Shown piece after piece: positions 25,139 to 36,965 of a stretch of DNA of 64,000 nt. Each line of letters begins with the position of its first letter. The first letter of the stretch is position 1. The translations under genes were made by a program, and so were the position numbers. The DNA comes from Erigeron canadensis. Taxonomy: Eukaryota > Streptophyta > Magnoliopsida > Asterales > Asteraceae. The notes under the pieces are model-generated. The model had not been told where the DNA came from, did no database searches, and was given only the letters and a program-made list of their open reading frames with translations. Where the stretch lies: assembly GCF_010389155.1 (NCBI RefSeq), contig NC_057761.1, positions 58,898,587-58,962,586 of the forward strand, read 5' to 3'.

Positions 25139-25200
25139 GTGCCCACAAATGCCCGCACAAATGAATTAAAGTTAAGCTAAAACTGATAATAGCAATAATA

Positions 25201-28137
25201 ATGGCAAACACACCCGTGTTGAAGTTATTGTTAACAATGTTCTTCATAATACTCATCATCAATGTCATTCCAAACCCATCCTTCTCTTGTCCTCTTTATC
25301 AAAAACAAGCACTTCTCCACTTCAAATCCACTCTCACCAACAGAACCATCATCGACTCCAAGTTCGGTCTGAACGTTAAGCTAAACTCATGGAATCCCCA
25401 TTCCGACTGTTGTTCCTGGGACTATGTCAATTGCAGCACTACAACCAGAGACGTTACAGAGCTCCACCTGTATAACCTTGTCCCTCCTCCCGATGTCAAT
25501 CCGGTTCCGGTATTTTCCAGCATCCTAACTCCTCTTTTTCATATCTGTTCGTTGGAGACACTTAATATCTCGTGGAATTCCTTGTTAGGAGAGATCCCGG
25601 GAGACGGGTTTGGTAATCTAACCAAACTCGTCCACCTTGACATGGCGTCTAACAGATTCAACGGCTCTGTTCCCACCCAAATTTTCAAGTTAACGAACTT
25701 ACGTTACTTGGATTTGGGCAACAATTCACTCGTTGGGAAACTAAGGCATGAACTAGGGTCTTTTCAAAAGTTGACTTACCTAGGGTTAAGTGCAAACTAT
25801 TTTGAAGGTCCGCTTCCTACTCAACTTTTCAAACTCAAATCGCTTCGATTTCTTTATCTCCAAGACAATTTTCTCGAAGGGGTTTTAAGCCCTGAAATTG
25901 GGAAGCTTCAAAATCTTGAAGAATTGTTGTTGTATGCAAATTCTCTTTCAGGAAACATCCCAGAAGAGATTGGTAATCTAACCAAACTCGTCCATCTTGA
26001 CATGGCGTCTAACAGATTCAACGGCTCTGTTCCCACCCAAATTTTCAAGTTAACGAACTTACGTTACTTGGATTTGGGCAACAATTTTCTCGTTGGGAAA
26101 CTAAGGCCTGAACTAGGGGCTTTTCGAAATTTGACTTACCTAAGGTTGAGTGCAAACTATTTCGAAGGGCCGCTTCCTACTCAACTTTTTGAACTCAAAT
26201 CTCTCCGGTTTCTTTATCTCCGCGGCAATTTGCTCGAGGGGGTTTTAAGCCCTGAAATTGAAAAGCTTCAAAATCTTGAAGAAATGATGTTGTATGCAAA
26301 TTCTCTTTTGGGAAACATCCCAGAAGAGATTGGGAATTTAACAAATCTAAGGGAATTTTCCTTGCAAAAAAACCAATTTTATGGTAGAATCCCGTCTTCG
26401 ATTGTAAACCTGAAGAAGCTGGAAACATTGGATTTGTCTGGAAATGCTTTATCAATGCAAATTCCAGCAGATATAGGAAGACTACCCAACATGACCGCAC
26501 TTGACCTGAGCGGCAACCAACTTACGGGCCCAATCCCATCAGCAATACAAAACTTGAGCAAGTTGCATACCCTTCGGCTCCATGACAACATGTTCTCTGG
26601 GGAAATCCCAACTTGGTTATTCAATATGAGAACTCTAGAGGTATTGTTCATCGGCGGAGGAAGAGACAACTTAGTTTGGAATGACAAAGCCAAAATTGTT
26701 CCAAGATTTAGTCTTATCTTCCTTTCTATTTCTTTTAGTCAAATTTCAGACCCCGTCCCTGAATGGATATCATCTCAGAAAAAGCTGCATCTTCTTATTT
26801 TGAGAGCGAATCAATTGGAGGGAAGATTCCCATATTGGCTAGCCGAGATGAAATATATGGAAGTATTGGTTCTTTCAGATAACAACTTCAGCGGATCAAT
26901 ACCGTCTAGGTTGTTTGAATCTACGATGCTATTACGACTTGATTTGTCCAGGAACAATTTTTCTGGGGGCTTGCCAGAAAATATAGGGAATGCCCAAAGG
27001 ATTGCATTCCTCAAGTTGGCGGAAAATAATTTTTGTGGACACGTACCAACATCCATCTCCAAGATTGACAAGCTATGCATATTGGACTTGTCCAAAAATA
27101 GGTTTTCCGGTGATAAATTGCCTGATTTTGGACACAATTCTAGTTATTTTAGGATAGACTTGTCCTACAACAATTTTTCTGGTAATGTCCCAACCAATTT
27201 TCCAGAAGCAACTGAAACTATATTTTTGGCTGGAAATAAATTCTCTGGTCAGCTTCCTTGGAATTTGAGTAAATTGGTCAACCTCGTATATCTCGATCTC
27301 CATGACAATGATCTTATCGGTAATTTACAGTATATTCTGCCTCAAATCCCAACTCTTCAAGTTCTAGTTCTAAGAAACAATTCCTTTGAAGGAATGATCC
27401 CCAACAATATCTCCAACCTCACCTCCCTTCGAATTCTCGATCTCTCCCACAACAACATAAATGGAAGTATTCCGCGAGAGATTGGAAACCTTCCAAGAAT
27501 GATCGAAAAGCTTTCAACATCCACTAGAACTATAGGTCATGATATTTCCATCTCTTTCATTCCTTACAACAATGAGGACTTGATTGTGAGTTGGAAGAAG
27601 TCCTTTCAAGGTCTACCGTATCGCATCCTCGAAATATACACTTTGTTAGATTTGTCAGACAACAAAATATCCGGTGAAATCCCACCATCCTTGGGCAATC
27701 TCAAAGGTCTAAAGTTGCTCAACGTATCACACAACAGGATTTCTGGCCACATTCCCGCGTCTTTTGGTGATCTGGAAGCCATAGAAAGCTTGGACTTGTC
27801 ACATAACGAAATCGCGGGTGTTATACCTCAATCGCTAGTGAAGCTTCACCAACTTGGAACTTTAGATTTGAGCAACAACAGGCTAACTGGTAAGATTCCT
27901 GATGGTGGGCAAATGGACACTATGACTTCTTTTCAAAACAACAGCGGTTTATGCGGGATGCAGATTAGGGTCACATGTCCTGAGGATATCCCGCCATCAA
28001 CGCCAACGGACAAGGATGACGAGAAAGAATCATGGATTTGTTGGGAGGCAACATGGACTGGTTTTCCGATTGGGTTGTTCTCATCAATCTTCATCATAGG
28101 CTACTTACTGAATTTTCTCCAATACTTCAAAATCTAG
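25201..28137 (+). CDS. LRR receptor-like protein (RLP), 978 residues, no kinase
   Basis: Intronless. Residues 1-29 are a signal peptide; CPLYQKQALLHFKS and WNPHSDCCSWDYVNC form the Cys-paired LRR N-cap. Extracellular 24-residue LRRs (LxxLxLxxNxLxGxIP) run from about residue 90 to 910. An island (ISISFIPYNNEDLIVSWKK) precedes the last four LRRs, as in Cf-type RLPs and PSK/brassinosteroid-type receptors. GLCGMQIRVTC is the C-cap, followed by an acidic stretch (PTDKDDEKES) and one membrane span (GFPIGLFSSIFIIGYLLNFL, about 955-974) with almost no tail. Such proteins sit in the plasma membrane and signal through partner kinases such as SOBIR1, in immunity or development; the ligand is unknown. 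Residues 138-257 are duplicated as 258-377. Confidence 0.95.
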   Translation: MANTPVLKLLLTMFFIILIINVIPNPSFSCPLYQKQALLHFKSTLTNRTIIDSKFGLNVKLNSWNPHSDCCSWDYVNCSTTTRDVTELHLYNLVPPPDVNPVPVFSSILTPLFHICSLETLNISWNSLLGEIPGDGFGNLTKLVHLDMASNRFNGSVPTQIFKLTNLRYLDLGNNSLVGKLRHELGSFQKLTYLGLSANYFEGPLPTQLFKLKSLRFLYLQDNFLEGVLSPEIGKLQNLEELLLYANSLSGNIPEEIGNLTKLVHLDMASNRFNGSVPTQIFKLTNLRYLDLGNNFLVGKLRPELGAFRNLTYLRLSANYFEGPLPTQLFELKSLRFLYLRGNLLEGVLSPEIEKLQNLEEMMLYANSLLGNIPEEIGNLTNLREFSLQKNQFYGRIPSSIVNLKKLETLDLSGNALSMQIPADIGRLPNMTALDLSGNQLTGPIPSAIQNLSKLHTLRLHDNMFSGEIPTWLFNMRTLEVLFIGGGRDNLVWNDKAKIVPRFSLIFLSISFSQISDPVPEWISSQKKLHLLILRANQLEGRFPYWLAEMKYMEVLVLSDNNFSGSIPSRLFESTMLLRLDLSRNNFSGGLPENIGNAQRIAFLKLAENNFCGHVPTSISKIDKLCILDLSKNRFSGDKLPDFGHNSSYFRIDLSYNNFSGNVPTNFPEATETIFLAGNKFSGQLPWNLSKLVNLVYLDLHDNDLIGNLQYILPQIPTLQVLVLRNNSFEGMIPNNISNLTSLRILDLSHNNINGSIPREIGNLPRMIEKLSTSTRTIGHDISISFIPYNNEDLIVSWKKSFQGLPYRILEIYTLLDLSDNKISGEIPPSLGNLKGLKLLNVSHNRISGHIPASFGDLEAIESLDLSHNEIAGVIPQSLVKLHQLGTLDLSNNRLTGKIPDGGQMDTMTSFQNNSGLCGMQIRVTCPEDIPPSTPTDKDDEKESWICWEATWTGFPIGLFSSIFIIGYLLNFLQYFKI
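25612..26331 (+). repeat. Tandem 360-bp duplication (five LRRs) inside the RLP gene
   Basis: Unit 1 is 25612-25971 and unit 2 is 25972-26331, each exactly 360 bp or 120 codons, equal to five 24-residue LRRs. By eye about 27 positions differ (about 92% identity). The first ~130 bases have only three differences, and most change falls in the remainder. Reading frame is preserved. Confidence 0.9.
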
Positions 28138-28735
28138 TGAAAATTTATGAAGCGATCAAATCTTTTTTCAATATATTTTCAGACTATATATAGCCTGTAA
28201 TTAGTCCTAATTAATGTCTACTGGTGTGTAAGATTTTTAGTACTTTGTTATAATTCAAAATCCCTAAAGGGTTAAACTGAAAAGTAACTACTGCACCTTG
28301 TAGTTTTTACTCGATCCATTACTTGTGATTATTAGCTAGCGATCGATCTATCAGCTATGGCAGTTATATGATGTATACATACAGAACAGCTGCATGTATC
28401 ACCTTCTCAATCAGTCGAGTAACAACCTCAACTGTTTTCTCAATAACAACTTGAGACCAACTAACTAACTATATATGATATAACTGATTAAGAATTGTGT
28501 GAATGATTTTGGTCATAGACTTCTTGGCACCTAATATTCTGTCCTGAGTCCTGACTTCTTGTGACATACTTGCGCAGACGAATGTCATAAGAGTAAGTAG
28601 ACTAGAGCTTTAACTAATTTGACTATGCTTATATCTTGTTGATGGCTTGACTTCCGTTGAGCAATTCCTTTTGATCTATAACACATTAGTACTGTAAGTA
28701 AAACATTGGTTCAGGCCAAGAAATTCTAAATAAAG
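28138..28735. other. 3' flank of the RLP gene up to Copia-1
   Basis: Holds the RLP 3' UTR and AT-rich sequence. I see no gene. Confidence 0.5.
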
Positions 28736-29447
28736 TGTTGGCATATGATCATATTATTATAAGTCGCATGTCCGGGAATAATTTAAGCCTACGGGGTCAC
28801 ACGAAATGACACGGTAACTCGATAATAACAATTGATATATTAAAGTAATATATTAATTAGTTTGATCACGAAATAATTAATTAAACATAGTTAAAGGATT
28901 AATTATATTTAATTAATTAAAAAGGAGGATTAAAATGTGAAAATTGGAAAGTGGGCTTGGACCTAAGTCCATATATGGGGGACGGCTACTTCAAGGCTTT
29001 CCAAAGCCTTGATGGTTGCTTAGTTTCCAAGTTATTGATAACCTAAAATTACCCTATAAATACAAGGGTTAATTCAAGGTTTATTCATTCATTCACAAAC
29101 AAATTCTCCTCTCTCCCTCTTCTCTTGTTTCGGCCGAAACCCCCTCCCCAAAAGGGTTTTCGGTTTTCGACTTTAAGTTTAGGGTTTTAAACAAATGGTT
29201 GTTTAGGTTCGTGATCCGGGTACTAGCATACATTATTCGGGGTGTCTAGTGTGCGATCGTGGAGGAGTTTTGCTTTAAACCCTAAGCATTAATAATAATC
29301 TTATTATTATTATTTCAATTGGATCTTTGCATATAAGGTACACGTCTCAATTCTCTCTTTGTTAATTAATGTGATTGCATATATGTTTCGATTTCTTCCG
29401 TTGCGCTTATTCGTGATCTTGTATGTTTATGTGTTCATATTCTAACA
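28736..29447 (+). repeat. Copia-1 5' LTR
   Basis: Starts TGTTGGCATATG, ends ATTCTAACA. Contains a TATA-like CCTATAAATAC at about 29053, the likely start of the transcript. Pairs with 35943-36654. Confidence 0.95.
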
Positions 29448-31083
29448 GTGGTATCACGAGCCACATATGTGATCTATTAATTACAAAGATCAAAACTTGA
29501 AGGGGGGTTTAAGGGTTGGTTGAATTTTTATTAATTAATTAAAGTGGTTTTCTTATTTTAATTAAATAAAAATGAGGGTTTTGTTTAATTAAAGTTTTAA
29601 CCTTGTTCAATGGAGATTGAAACCCTCAAACAAGTTTTGAATTGTAAATTGATATAAATTATGTGATGAATTGCATGATTATGTGTATCGTTTTATTTAT
29701 TGTTAAATAAATAGTAAAATCACATGAAATTCATGCAAAATTTTATTGTGATTTTACTGGATATATAAAGAGTTATATTATGCAAATCATGTTGATCCAA
29801 TAATTAGGGTTAATTATTAGATAATTATGTGACAATGTGATTTTTGCGTGTAAATTTTCTGATGTGCGACAGTTTACTAGAAAAATCATATAAAATAATC
29901 TGTAATGAGTTAGGAGTTGTGCTTTGGACTGTAAAAGCCCAACACATAGGGCTACAACTTTGTAGTTTTGGTCGAAAGCTGAATCGGACCAGAAACAGGT
30001 GTAAACTGGTCATCAAGCTGCTGGAAATTTCCAGACAGCAAGTATATGTGTTTTATTTGCAACTTGATTTGTTTAAAGGCTTACGCAATCAAGGTAACTT
30101 GATGCATGTGGTCCTCTTCTTCGGAAGGGGGAGCCGTGATTGAACTTTTTCATGAACCATAGTGACCATGTTTAGGTGGCCCACATTAACTTGTTATTTG
30201 ATTAAATAGTTCGGTAATTAGTAAGTTTATTAATTTTTGTATTTTGTTTATAAGTTGTATAAAGGTGATGCAAAAATTGGTTTTGAAAATAAACTTGACT
30301 AAGAACCATCGAAATAGAGATTTCATTAATAAAATTGGAGTCTTGCAACCTTGAGATACACCGGCTCACCCATTTGAACAAACTCTAAGAGAGGTATAAG
30401 TCGGAGTGCGCTAGCCTTCTAAAAGGGCGGGTTTTTAAATCGCGTTTATCGCATACCTTTGCCCTTGCGCTTCTTTGTGCTTTCAAATGGAGCTACCGAG
30501 CTCTCTTGTGTTGTAAGACTATATAAATGATTTTATTAAATATTATGTTTCGAAGATTATGCATGAGTCTTCAAAACATAAACTTTTGATTCACATAAAA
30601 TGCATTACCCATTTAAAGTTACGTAAATGCCACCCACTTTGCTAAGAACACTTGCTAGTGCTTTTTGCTCTACGTGAGACGTAGGTAAATTGTATCTCTT
30701 CAAGGTGGATTACCACTCGTTGTGAGACAGCGGTGGACTATCTACATGTTCTTAATTGGGCGACTTAAAACGAGTTAAGAGGTGAGACCTTAACCCGTGG
30801 CATAAGATGGGACAAAACATGTTTACAAAACACTTAATACCCCTTTACAGTGTTATTGTAAGTCCCATAAACCTAGGAGTTGCATGAATGCAATTATCGA
30901 TTCTTGATTACCTTTTAAATGCCGTCATTTCTAGCAGATCAACTGATGAAATGATTGTATGTCAAGTTGGATCCTAGCCTTAGTGAAAGTAATTTGTTAG
31001 ATGAATTTAACAAGGGTAAAATTACATTTCTTAAGGATAATTATCGGAATACTGATAATTGAACTTTTTTGTCTGTTTTGTAG

Positions 31084-31960
31084 ATGGCAACAACCAATAC
31101 CACTCAAAACATATATCAATCGGCGTTCAGGCTGATGTTGGAAAGGGAAAAGCTTTCTGCACCGAATTTCAATGATTGGTATCGTTAGCTCCGGATTGTT
31201 TTGAGAGCTAAGAGGAAATACCAAGTCCTTGAAGAGCCAAGACCCGTTGCTCCTGCTGCTAATGCTTCTACTGAAGTATTAGCGGAATATGTGGCCGCAT
31301 ATGATAGACATAATGAGGTCGCTTGTCTGATGTTGGGAAACATGAATGCTGACCTACAAAGGCAATTTGAGCATTCATTTCCGTGTGATATGCTTACTGA
31401 ACTCAAGTCTATGTTCGAGAAGCAAGCTGGCGTGGAGTTATACGATCTTATCGATGTACTCCATGACTTGCGACATGAACAAGGAACACCGGTGAGCGCT
31501 CATATCCTTAAGATGAAAGGATACTTTGAGCAGTTGGAAAGGTTGAAATTTCATTATGCAAAGCAAGTACAAATTGGTTTGATTCTCAAGTCCTTGTCTA
31601 AGGATTTTGAAGAATTTGGACGCAATTATACTATGCATAGCATGGATAAAACCGTTCCGGAACTTCTTGCAATGGCTGTTGAATTTGAAAAGAAGTTACC
31701 AAAGAAAACTGCTACTCCCAATTGTCTCATGATAAAGGGGGGTAAGGTCCAAAAAGGCAAACAACCGAAGGGAAAAGGGCAAGGCTGACGGTAAAGGAAA
31801 GCAAGTTGCTGCTCCTAAACCTAAGAAGACCCCTCCGACAAAGAAGGAACATCCCGCTAAGAACCTACCTTGTTACCATTGTAATGAAGTGGGTCATTGG
31901 AAGCGGAATTGTCCCAAGTATCTTGCTGAGTTGAAGAAGAAGCAGCCCGGTACGTCCGGG
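31084..31960 (+). pseudogene. Copia-1 gag, broken
   Basis: ATG at 31084. A TAG stop sits at 31186-31188, in the conserved region after FNDWYR. Frame then runs from 31201 to 31788 with typical gag sequence (EVACLMLGNM, YFEQLERLKFHY), and a frameshift near 31770-31790, beside a Lys-rich A/G run, moves to the frame carrying the zinc knuckle CYHCNEVGHWKRNC (C-x2-C-x4-H-x4-C) at about 31870-31911. At least two independent breaks, so no full Gag can be made. Confidence 0.9.
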
Positions 31961-34900
31961 ACTTCAGGTATATTCTTCACCATTGAATTATATTCATTTT
32001 CTAAGCGGAATTCATGGGTTTATGACACTGGGTGTGGTACTCATATCTGTAATTCTTTACAGGGGCTTAGAAGAGGAAAGAAACTGAAGCCGGGATCTTT
32101 ACAACTGTTCGTGGGAAATGGCCTACTTGCAGCTGTGGAAGAGGTCGGCGATTATCATTTAGTTTTACCTAGTGGTTTAATAATTGTCTTGAACGATTGT
32201 CATTATGCACCTTCTATTACTAGAGGTGTTATTTCAGTTTCTTTGTTGAAAAACAACGGTTACGTTAATGTCTTTAATGATATTGGAATTTCAGTTTCTC
32301 GAAATAATGTTCATTACTTTGATGCTATTGCTTGTGATGGTGTTTATGAAATTGATATGCGTGGTTGTGATTCAAAGGATAATTCAATGTATCAAGTTAG
32401 CAAACGAGTCAAGTCCACCTTGGACTCGACTTATCTTTGGCATTGTCGGCTTGCTCATGTTGGCAAGAAACGCATTGAAAGACTTCAAAGGGACGGTGTC
32501 TTGCAATCAAATGATGAATCATTTGAAAAATGCGTGTCTTGTGTTTCTGGCAAAATGACAAGGAAACCTTTTCCAAATAAACCGGAAAGGGCTAAAGATC
32601 TACTTGGACTAATACATTCGGATGTATGTGGCCCATTTAGACATGTGTCAAGGAAAGGTGCTAGCTATTTCGTCACTTTTACGGATGATTTCAGTCGTTA
32701 TGGTTATGTTTACTTGATTAAGCATAAACATGAAGTCTTTGAAACATTCAAGGAATTTAAAAGTGAAGTGGAGAATCAACTCGGTAAAACCATCAAGATC
32801 CTCCGTTCAGATCGAGGTGGTGAATACTTGAGTCAAGAGTTTAAGGATTATCTTAAAGCTTGTGGAATAGTTCAACAGCTTACTCCTCCATATACTCCTC
32901 AACACAATGGTGTTTTGGAGAGGAGGAATCGAACCTTGTTGGAAATGGTTCGATCAATGATGATTCATACGACTCTTCCTTTTTCGTTTTGGGATTATGC
33001 CCTTGAGACTGCTGTTCGCATTCTCAATATGGTTCCAACTAAGAAAGTTGACAAGACACCGCATGAATTGTGGCATGGGAGTGTTCCTCAATTGTCTTAC
33101 TTAAAGGTCTGGGGATGTGAGGCTCTCGTGAAACGAGATACGCCTGACAAGCTTGCTCCTAGATCTGTCAAGTGCATCTTTGTAGGATACCCAAAGGAAA
33201 CGATGGGTTACTACTTCTACTATCCTACGAAAAACACTGTCAAGGTTCATCGATATGCTGAGTTCTTTGAAAAGAAACTCATATCTCAAGAAGACAGTGG
33301 GAGGATTGTTGAACTTGATGAGCACCAAGAAGATGTGTCAACTTCTAAAGATACTAGCAATCTTCAACTTGGGGGGGGGGGGGGAAATGTTCAAAGAGAT
33401 GAATCTCAAGATGAACTTCAAGTTGAAGATGAAGCGATTCGACTTCGTAAGTCCTCAAGGACTATACGTGCTCGTGAAAGATTAAATCTTATGATTGAGT
33501 CTGAACAACACGTGGTAGGATATTTGAATGAACCTCCTAATTTCAATGCTGCATTATCAGATCCGGAATCTGAAAAATGGCTTGAAGCTGCAAATGTGGA
33601 AATGAAATCCATGAAAGACAATCAAGTTTGGAGCTTGGTTGATCTTCCACCAAATGGTAGAACCGTTGGGTGTAAATGGATCTTTAAGAAGAAGACCGAC
33701 ATGGATGGAAATATACACACCTATAAAGCTCGTCTTGTGGCGAAAGGTTATACTCAACTCTTTGGAGTTGATTATGAGGAAACCTTTTCTTCGGTTGCAG
33801 ACATTAGAGCTATTAGGATCATCTTAGCCATAGCGGCGTACTATGACTTTGAGATATGACAAATGGATGTCAAAACCGCTTTCTTGAATGGTTTTCTAGA
33901 CGAGGAAGTCTATATGGACCAACCTGAAGGTTTTGTCGATCCAAAACATCCAAACAAAGTATGCAAGCATCAAGGAGTTGGAATAAAAGGTTTGATGAAG
34001 AGATCAAAAAGTTTGATTTTATTCAGAATCCTGATGAGCCATGTGTATATCACAGAGCTAGTGGGAGTAATGTTACTTTCCTTGTCTTGTATGTCGATGA
34101 CATATTGATAATAGGAAATCACATTCCAATGTTGAAAGACGTTAAATCTTATCTTGGAAAGTGTTTTGCTATGAAAGACTTGGGTGAAGCAGCATTCATA
34201 CATGGAATCAAAATCTATAGAGATAGAAGTAAACGGTTGATCGGATTAAGTCAAAGTGCGTATATAGACAAGATCTTGAAGAGATTCAAGATGGAAAATT
34301 CTAAGCGCGGGAACTTGCCTATGCAAGAAGGACTTAATTTATCCAACAAGAATGGTGCTTCTACACCTGAAGAGGTGAAGCGTATGAAGAGAGTTCCTTA
34401 TGCTTCGGCGGTGGGTTCTATCATGTATGCGGTTAGATGCACTAGACCTGACATTGCGTTCGCGCAAAATATTGTAAGCCGATATCAGCAAAATCCTGGA
34501 GAGGATCATTGGCCTGCTGTGAAAAACATTCTTAAGTACATGCGTGCTACTAAAGAATTGTTTTTGGTGTATGGAGGAAATCCGGATCAAGAGCTTAAAG
34601 TCACTGGATACTGTGATGCTGGATTTCAGACTGATAAGGATGATACCAAGTCTCAGTCAGGGTATGTCTTCATTTTAAATGGAGGAGCATTAGATTGGAA
34701 GAGCAAGAAGCAATCTACCGTTGCTATGTCTGCTACAGAGTCTGAGTATATAGCTGCTTCGGATGCAGCAATGGAAGCTGTCTGGATCAGAAAGTTTATT
34801 TCTGGGCTTGATGTGATGCCATCAAATAATACACCTATGGATCTGTACTGTGATAATTCTGGAGCAATTGTCATTGCCAATGAACCTGGGGTTCAAAAGG

Positions 34901-35061
34901 GTGCTAGACATTACCAAAGAAGATATCACTATGTTCGAGACAAATCGAATCACGTGAAATCAATTTACTCAAAGTTCACACAGATAATAACTTGGCGGAT
35001 CCTTTTACAAAGGCATTGTCGAAGGGAAAGCTCAACAAGCATGCAAAAGGCTTGGTCTTAG
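31961..35061 (+). pseudogene. Copia-1 pol (protease-integrase-RT-RNase H), broken
   Basis: Protease motif VYDTGCGTH; GAG-pre-integrase WHCRLAHVGKKRIERL with CVSCVSGK; integrase with the DDE residues in HSDVCGPF, FTDDFSRYG and NGVLERRNRT; RT starting WSLVDLPPNGR and YVDD at about 34095; RNase H with CDNSGA. Breaks: TGA at 33857-33859, replacing a conserved Trp position just before [10 protein letters not shown]; a short deletion near 33966 between GCAAG repeats that removes the SIYGLKQ region and shifts frame; and a late frameshift after HYVRD at about 34945. A G14 run lies at 33371-33384. Confidence 0.9.
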
Positions 35062-35942
35062 ATATTGCTAAGTTATTTCATGTAAATCTGTGATTAGTAT
35101 TTGGATAATGGGATGTTAAAGAATTGTTATTTTCAATAAATGAATTTTTATACGCGGTATAAGTGGTTTCATTTTTATAATAATTGTGTCATATATTTGC
35201 ATGTTTAAATCCATGAATATTAGTTCGATATTCTAAAATGTCTATTGTCGATTAATTATATGGAAATATGATTAAAGTAAGACAATTGTGAGAGATTGGT
35301 GAAAATATTTAAGGGAATATTTTGAAGATGATGGATCATACCAAACTCACATGATATTCAAAAGGTGAATATTGGACTTACCCCACAGAACGAATTATCA
35401 TTTTATGGATCGGCGTCCTTAAATTAAATTCGTGAAATGGTTACTTTATTTATCCTTTGACTTGAGATACAAGTGAGTTATGCATGTGTGGATTGCATTT
35501 CTTGATATAGTTCCTAACTGTCCTGAACAAGGCAGTAATAAAAGGCTATTTTCAGAAATGTTAAGAAACGACATGGCCAGACACTTGTAGTCAATACAGG
35601 ATTTGTTCCTTCAATTTGCAACTGAAGTATGATACCATTTGGGCCCCTCATTAATTAATTAAGATGTTTGTATGGCCGTACCCAAATGAACTCAAGAGGA
35701 GTCTTGACTAATTTGGTAATCTTGATTAATTATAGAAATGAGAAACATAATCGTTAAATTATGAAATGACATTGATCCATATTTATAATTAACAAGGGTA
35801 TCAAAACAAAGGGATATTAAAGACTAAATCATTTCAACTTGGCAATTTAAGAATCTATTCTTAAATATTTCCGGGAGCATTGGAGTGTTGCTAGACGCCA
35901 ACCAATGTTATTGCGTTTATAATAACATGCTCAAGTGGGAGC

Positions 35943-36654
35943 TGTTGGCATATGATCATATTATTATAAGTCGCATGTCCGGGAATAATTTAAGCCTACG
36001 GGGTCACACGAAATGACACGGTAACTCGATAATAACAATTGATATATTAAAGTAATATATTAATTAGTTTGATCACGAAATAATTAATTAAACATAGTTA
36101 AAGGATTAATTATATTTAATTAATTAAAAAGGAGGATTAAAATGTGAAAATTGGAAAGTGGGCTTGGACCTAAGTCCATATATGGGGGACGGCTACTTCA
36201 AGGCTTTCCAAAGCCTTGATGGTTGCTTAGTTTCCAAGTTATTGATAACCTAAAATTACCCTATAAATACAAGGGTTAATTCAAGGTTTATTCATTCATT
36301 CACAAACAAATTCTCCTCTCTCCCTCTTCTCTTGTTTCGGCCGAAACCCCCTCCCCAAAAGGGTTTTCGGTTTTTGACTTTAAGTTTAGGGTTTTAAACA
36401 AATGGTTGTTTAGGTTCGTGATCCGGGTACTAGCATACATTATTCGGGGTGTCTAGTGTGCGATCATGGAGGGGTTTTGCTTTAAACCCTAAGCATTAAT
36501 AATAATCTTATTATTATTATTTCAATTGGATCTTTGCATATAAGGTACACGTCTCAATTCTCTCTTTGTTAATTAATGTGATTGCATATATGTTTCGATT
36601 TCTTCCGTTGCGCTTATTCGTGATCTTGTATGTTTATGTGTTCATATTCTAACA
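35943..36654 (+). repeat. Copia-1 3' LTR
   Basis: Same length as the 5' LTR; the three differences I see include two CpG-type changes (TTCGAC/TTTGAC and ATCGTGG/ATCATGG) and one A/G. Confidence 0.95.
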
Positions 36655-36659
36655 TAAAG

Positions 36660-36965
36660 AACATCTGACTAAGAGAGTAAGAGTGCTATGGTATCAATCA
36701 ATCCAACAGCTAAACCAACATACCCTTCCTATTTGCATTAATTGATGTCATGTATCAGGTGACTGACCGAGAATGCTTAAATATGATACCCAAACATCCA
36801 CATGAAAGAAAAGGTAAATAAGACCATTAATAATAACCTGTTCTGAAATGAGAAAAAAACTTCAGGTGTCAAATGGCTTAAAGATCACATTAGTGTCACT
36901 TGACCGGCTATCTAAAATAAGCAGTTAGATTCGGTAATAAGTCCAAAACGGGTTTGTGTCAAAAC
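36660..36965. other. Short spacer between LTR elements
   Basis: About 300 bases of host-like AT-rich sequence between the Copia-1 TSD and the next element. Nothing recognised. Confidence 0.5.

Larger units (their letters stand above)
28736..36654 (+). mobile_element. Copia-1: Ty1/copia LTR retrotransposon, 7.9 kb, defective
   Basis: LTRs of 712 bp (28736-29447 and 35943-36654), TG...CA ends, 5-bp TSD TAAAG at 28731-28735 and 36655-36659. A primer site (TGGTATCACGAGCC) for initiator tRNA-Met follows the 5' LTR, and the purine tract CAAGTGGGAGC precedes the 3' LTR. I count three differences between the LTRs. The long 1.6-kb leader is non-coding. Order gag-PR-IN-RT-RH is that of Ty1/copia. Confidence 0.95.
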
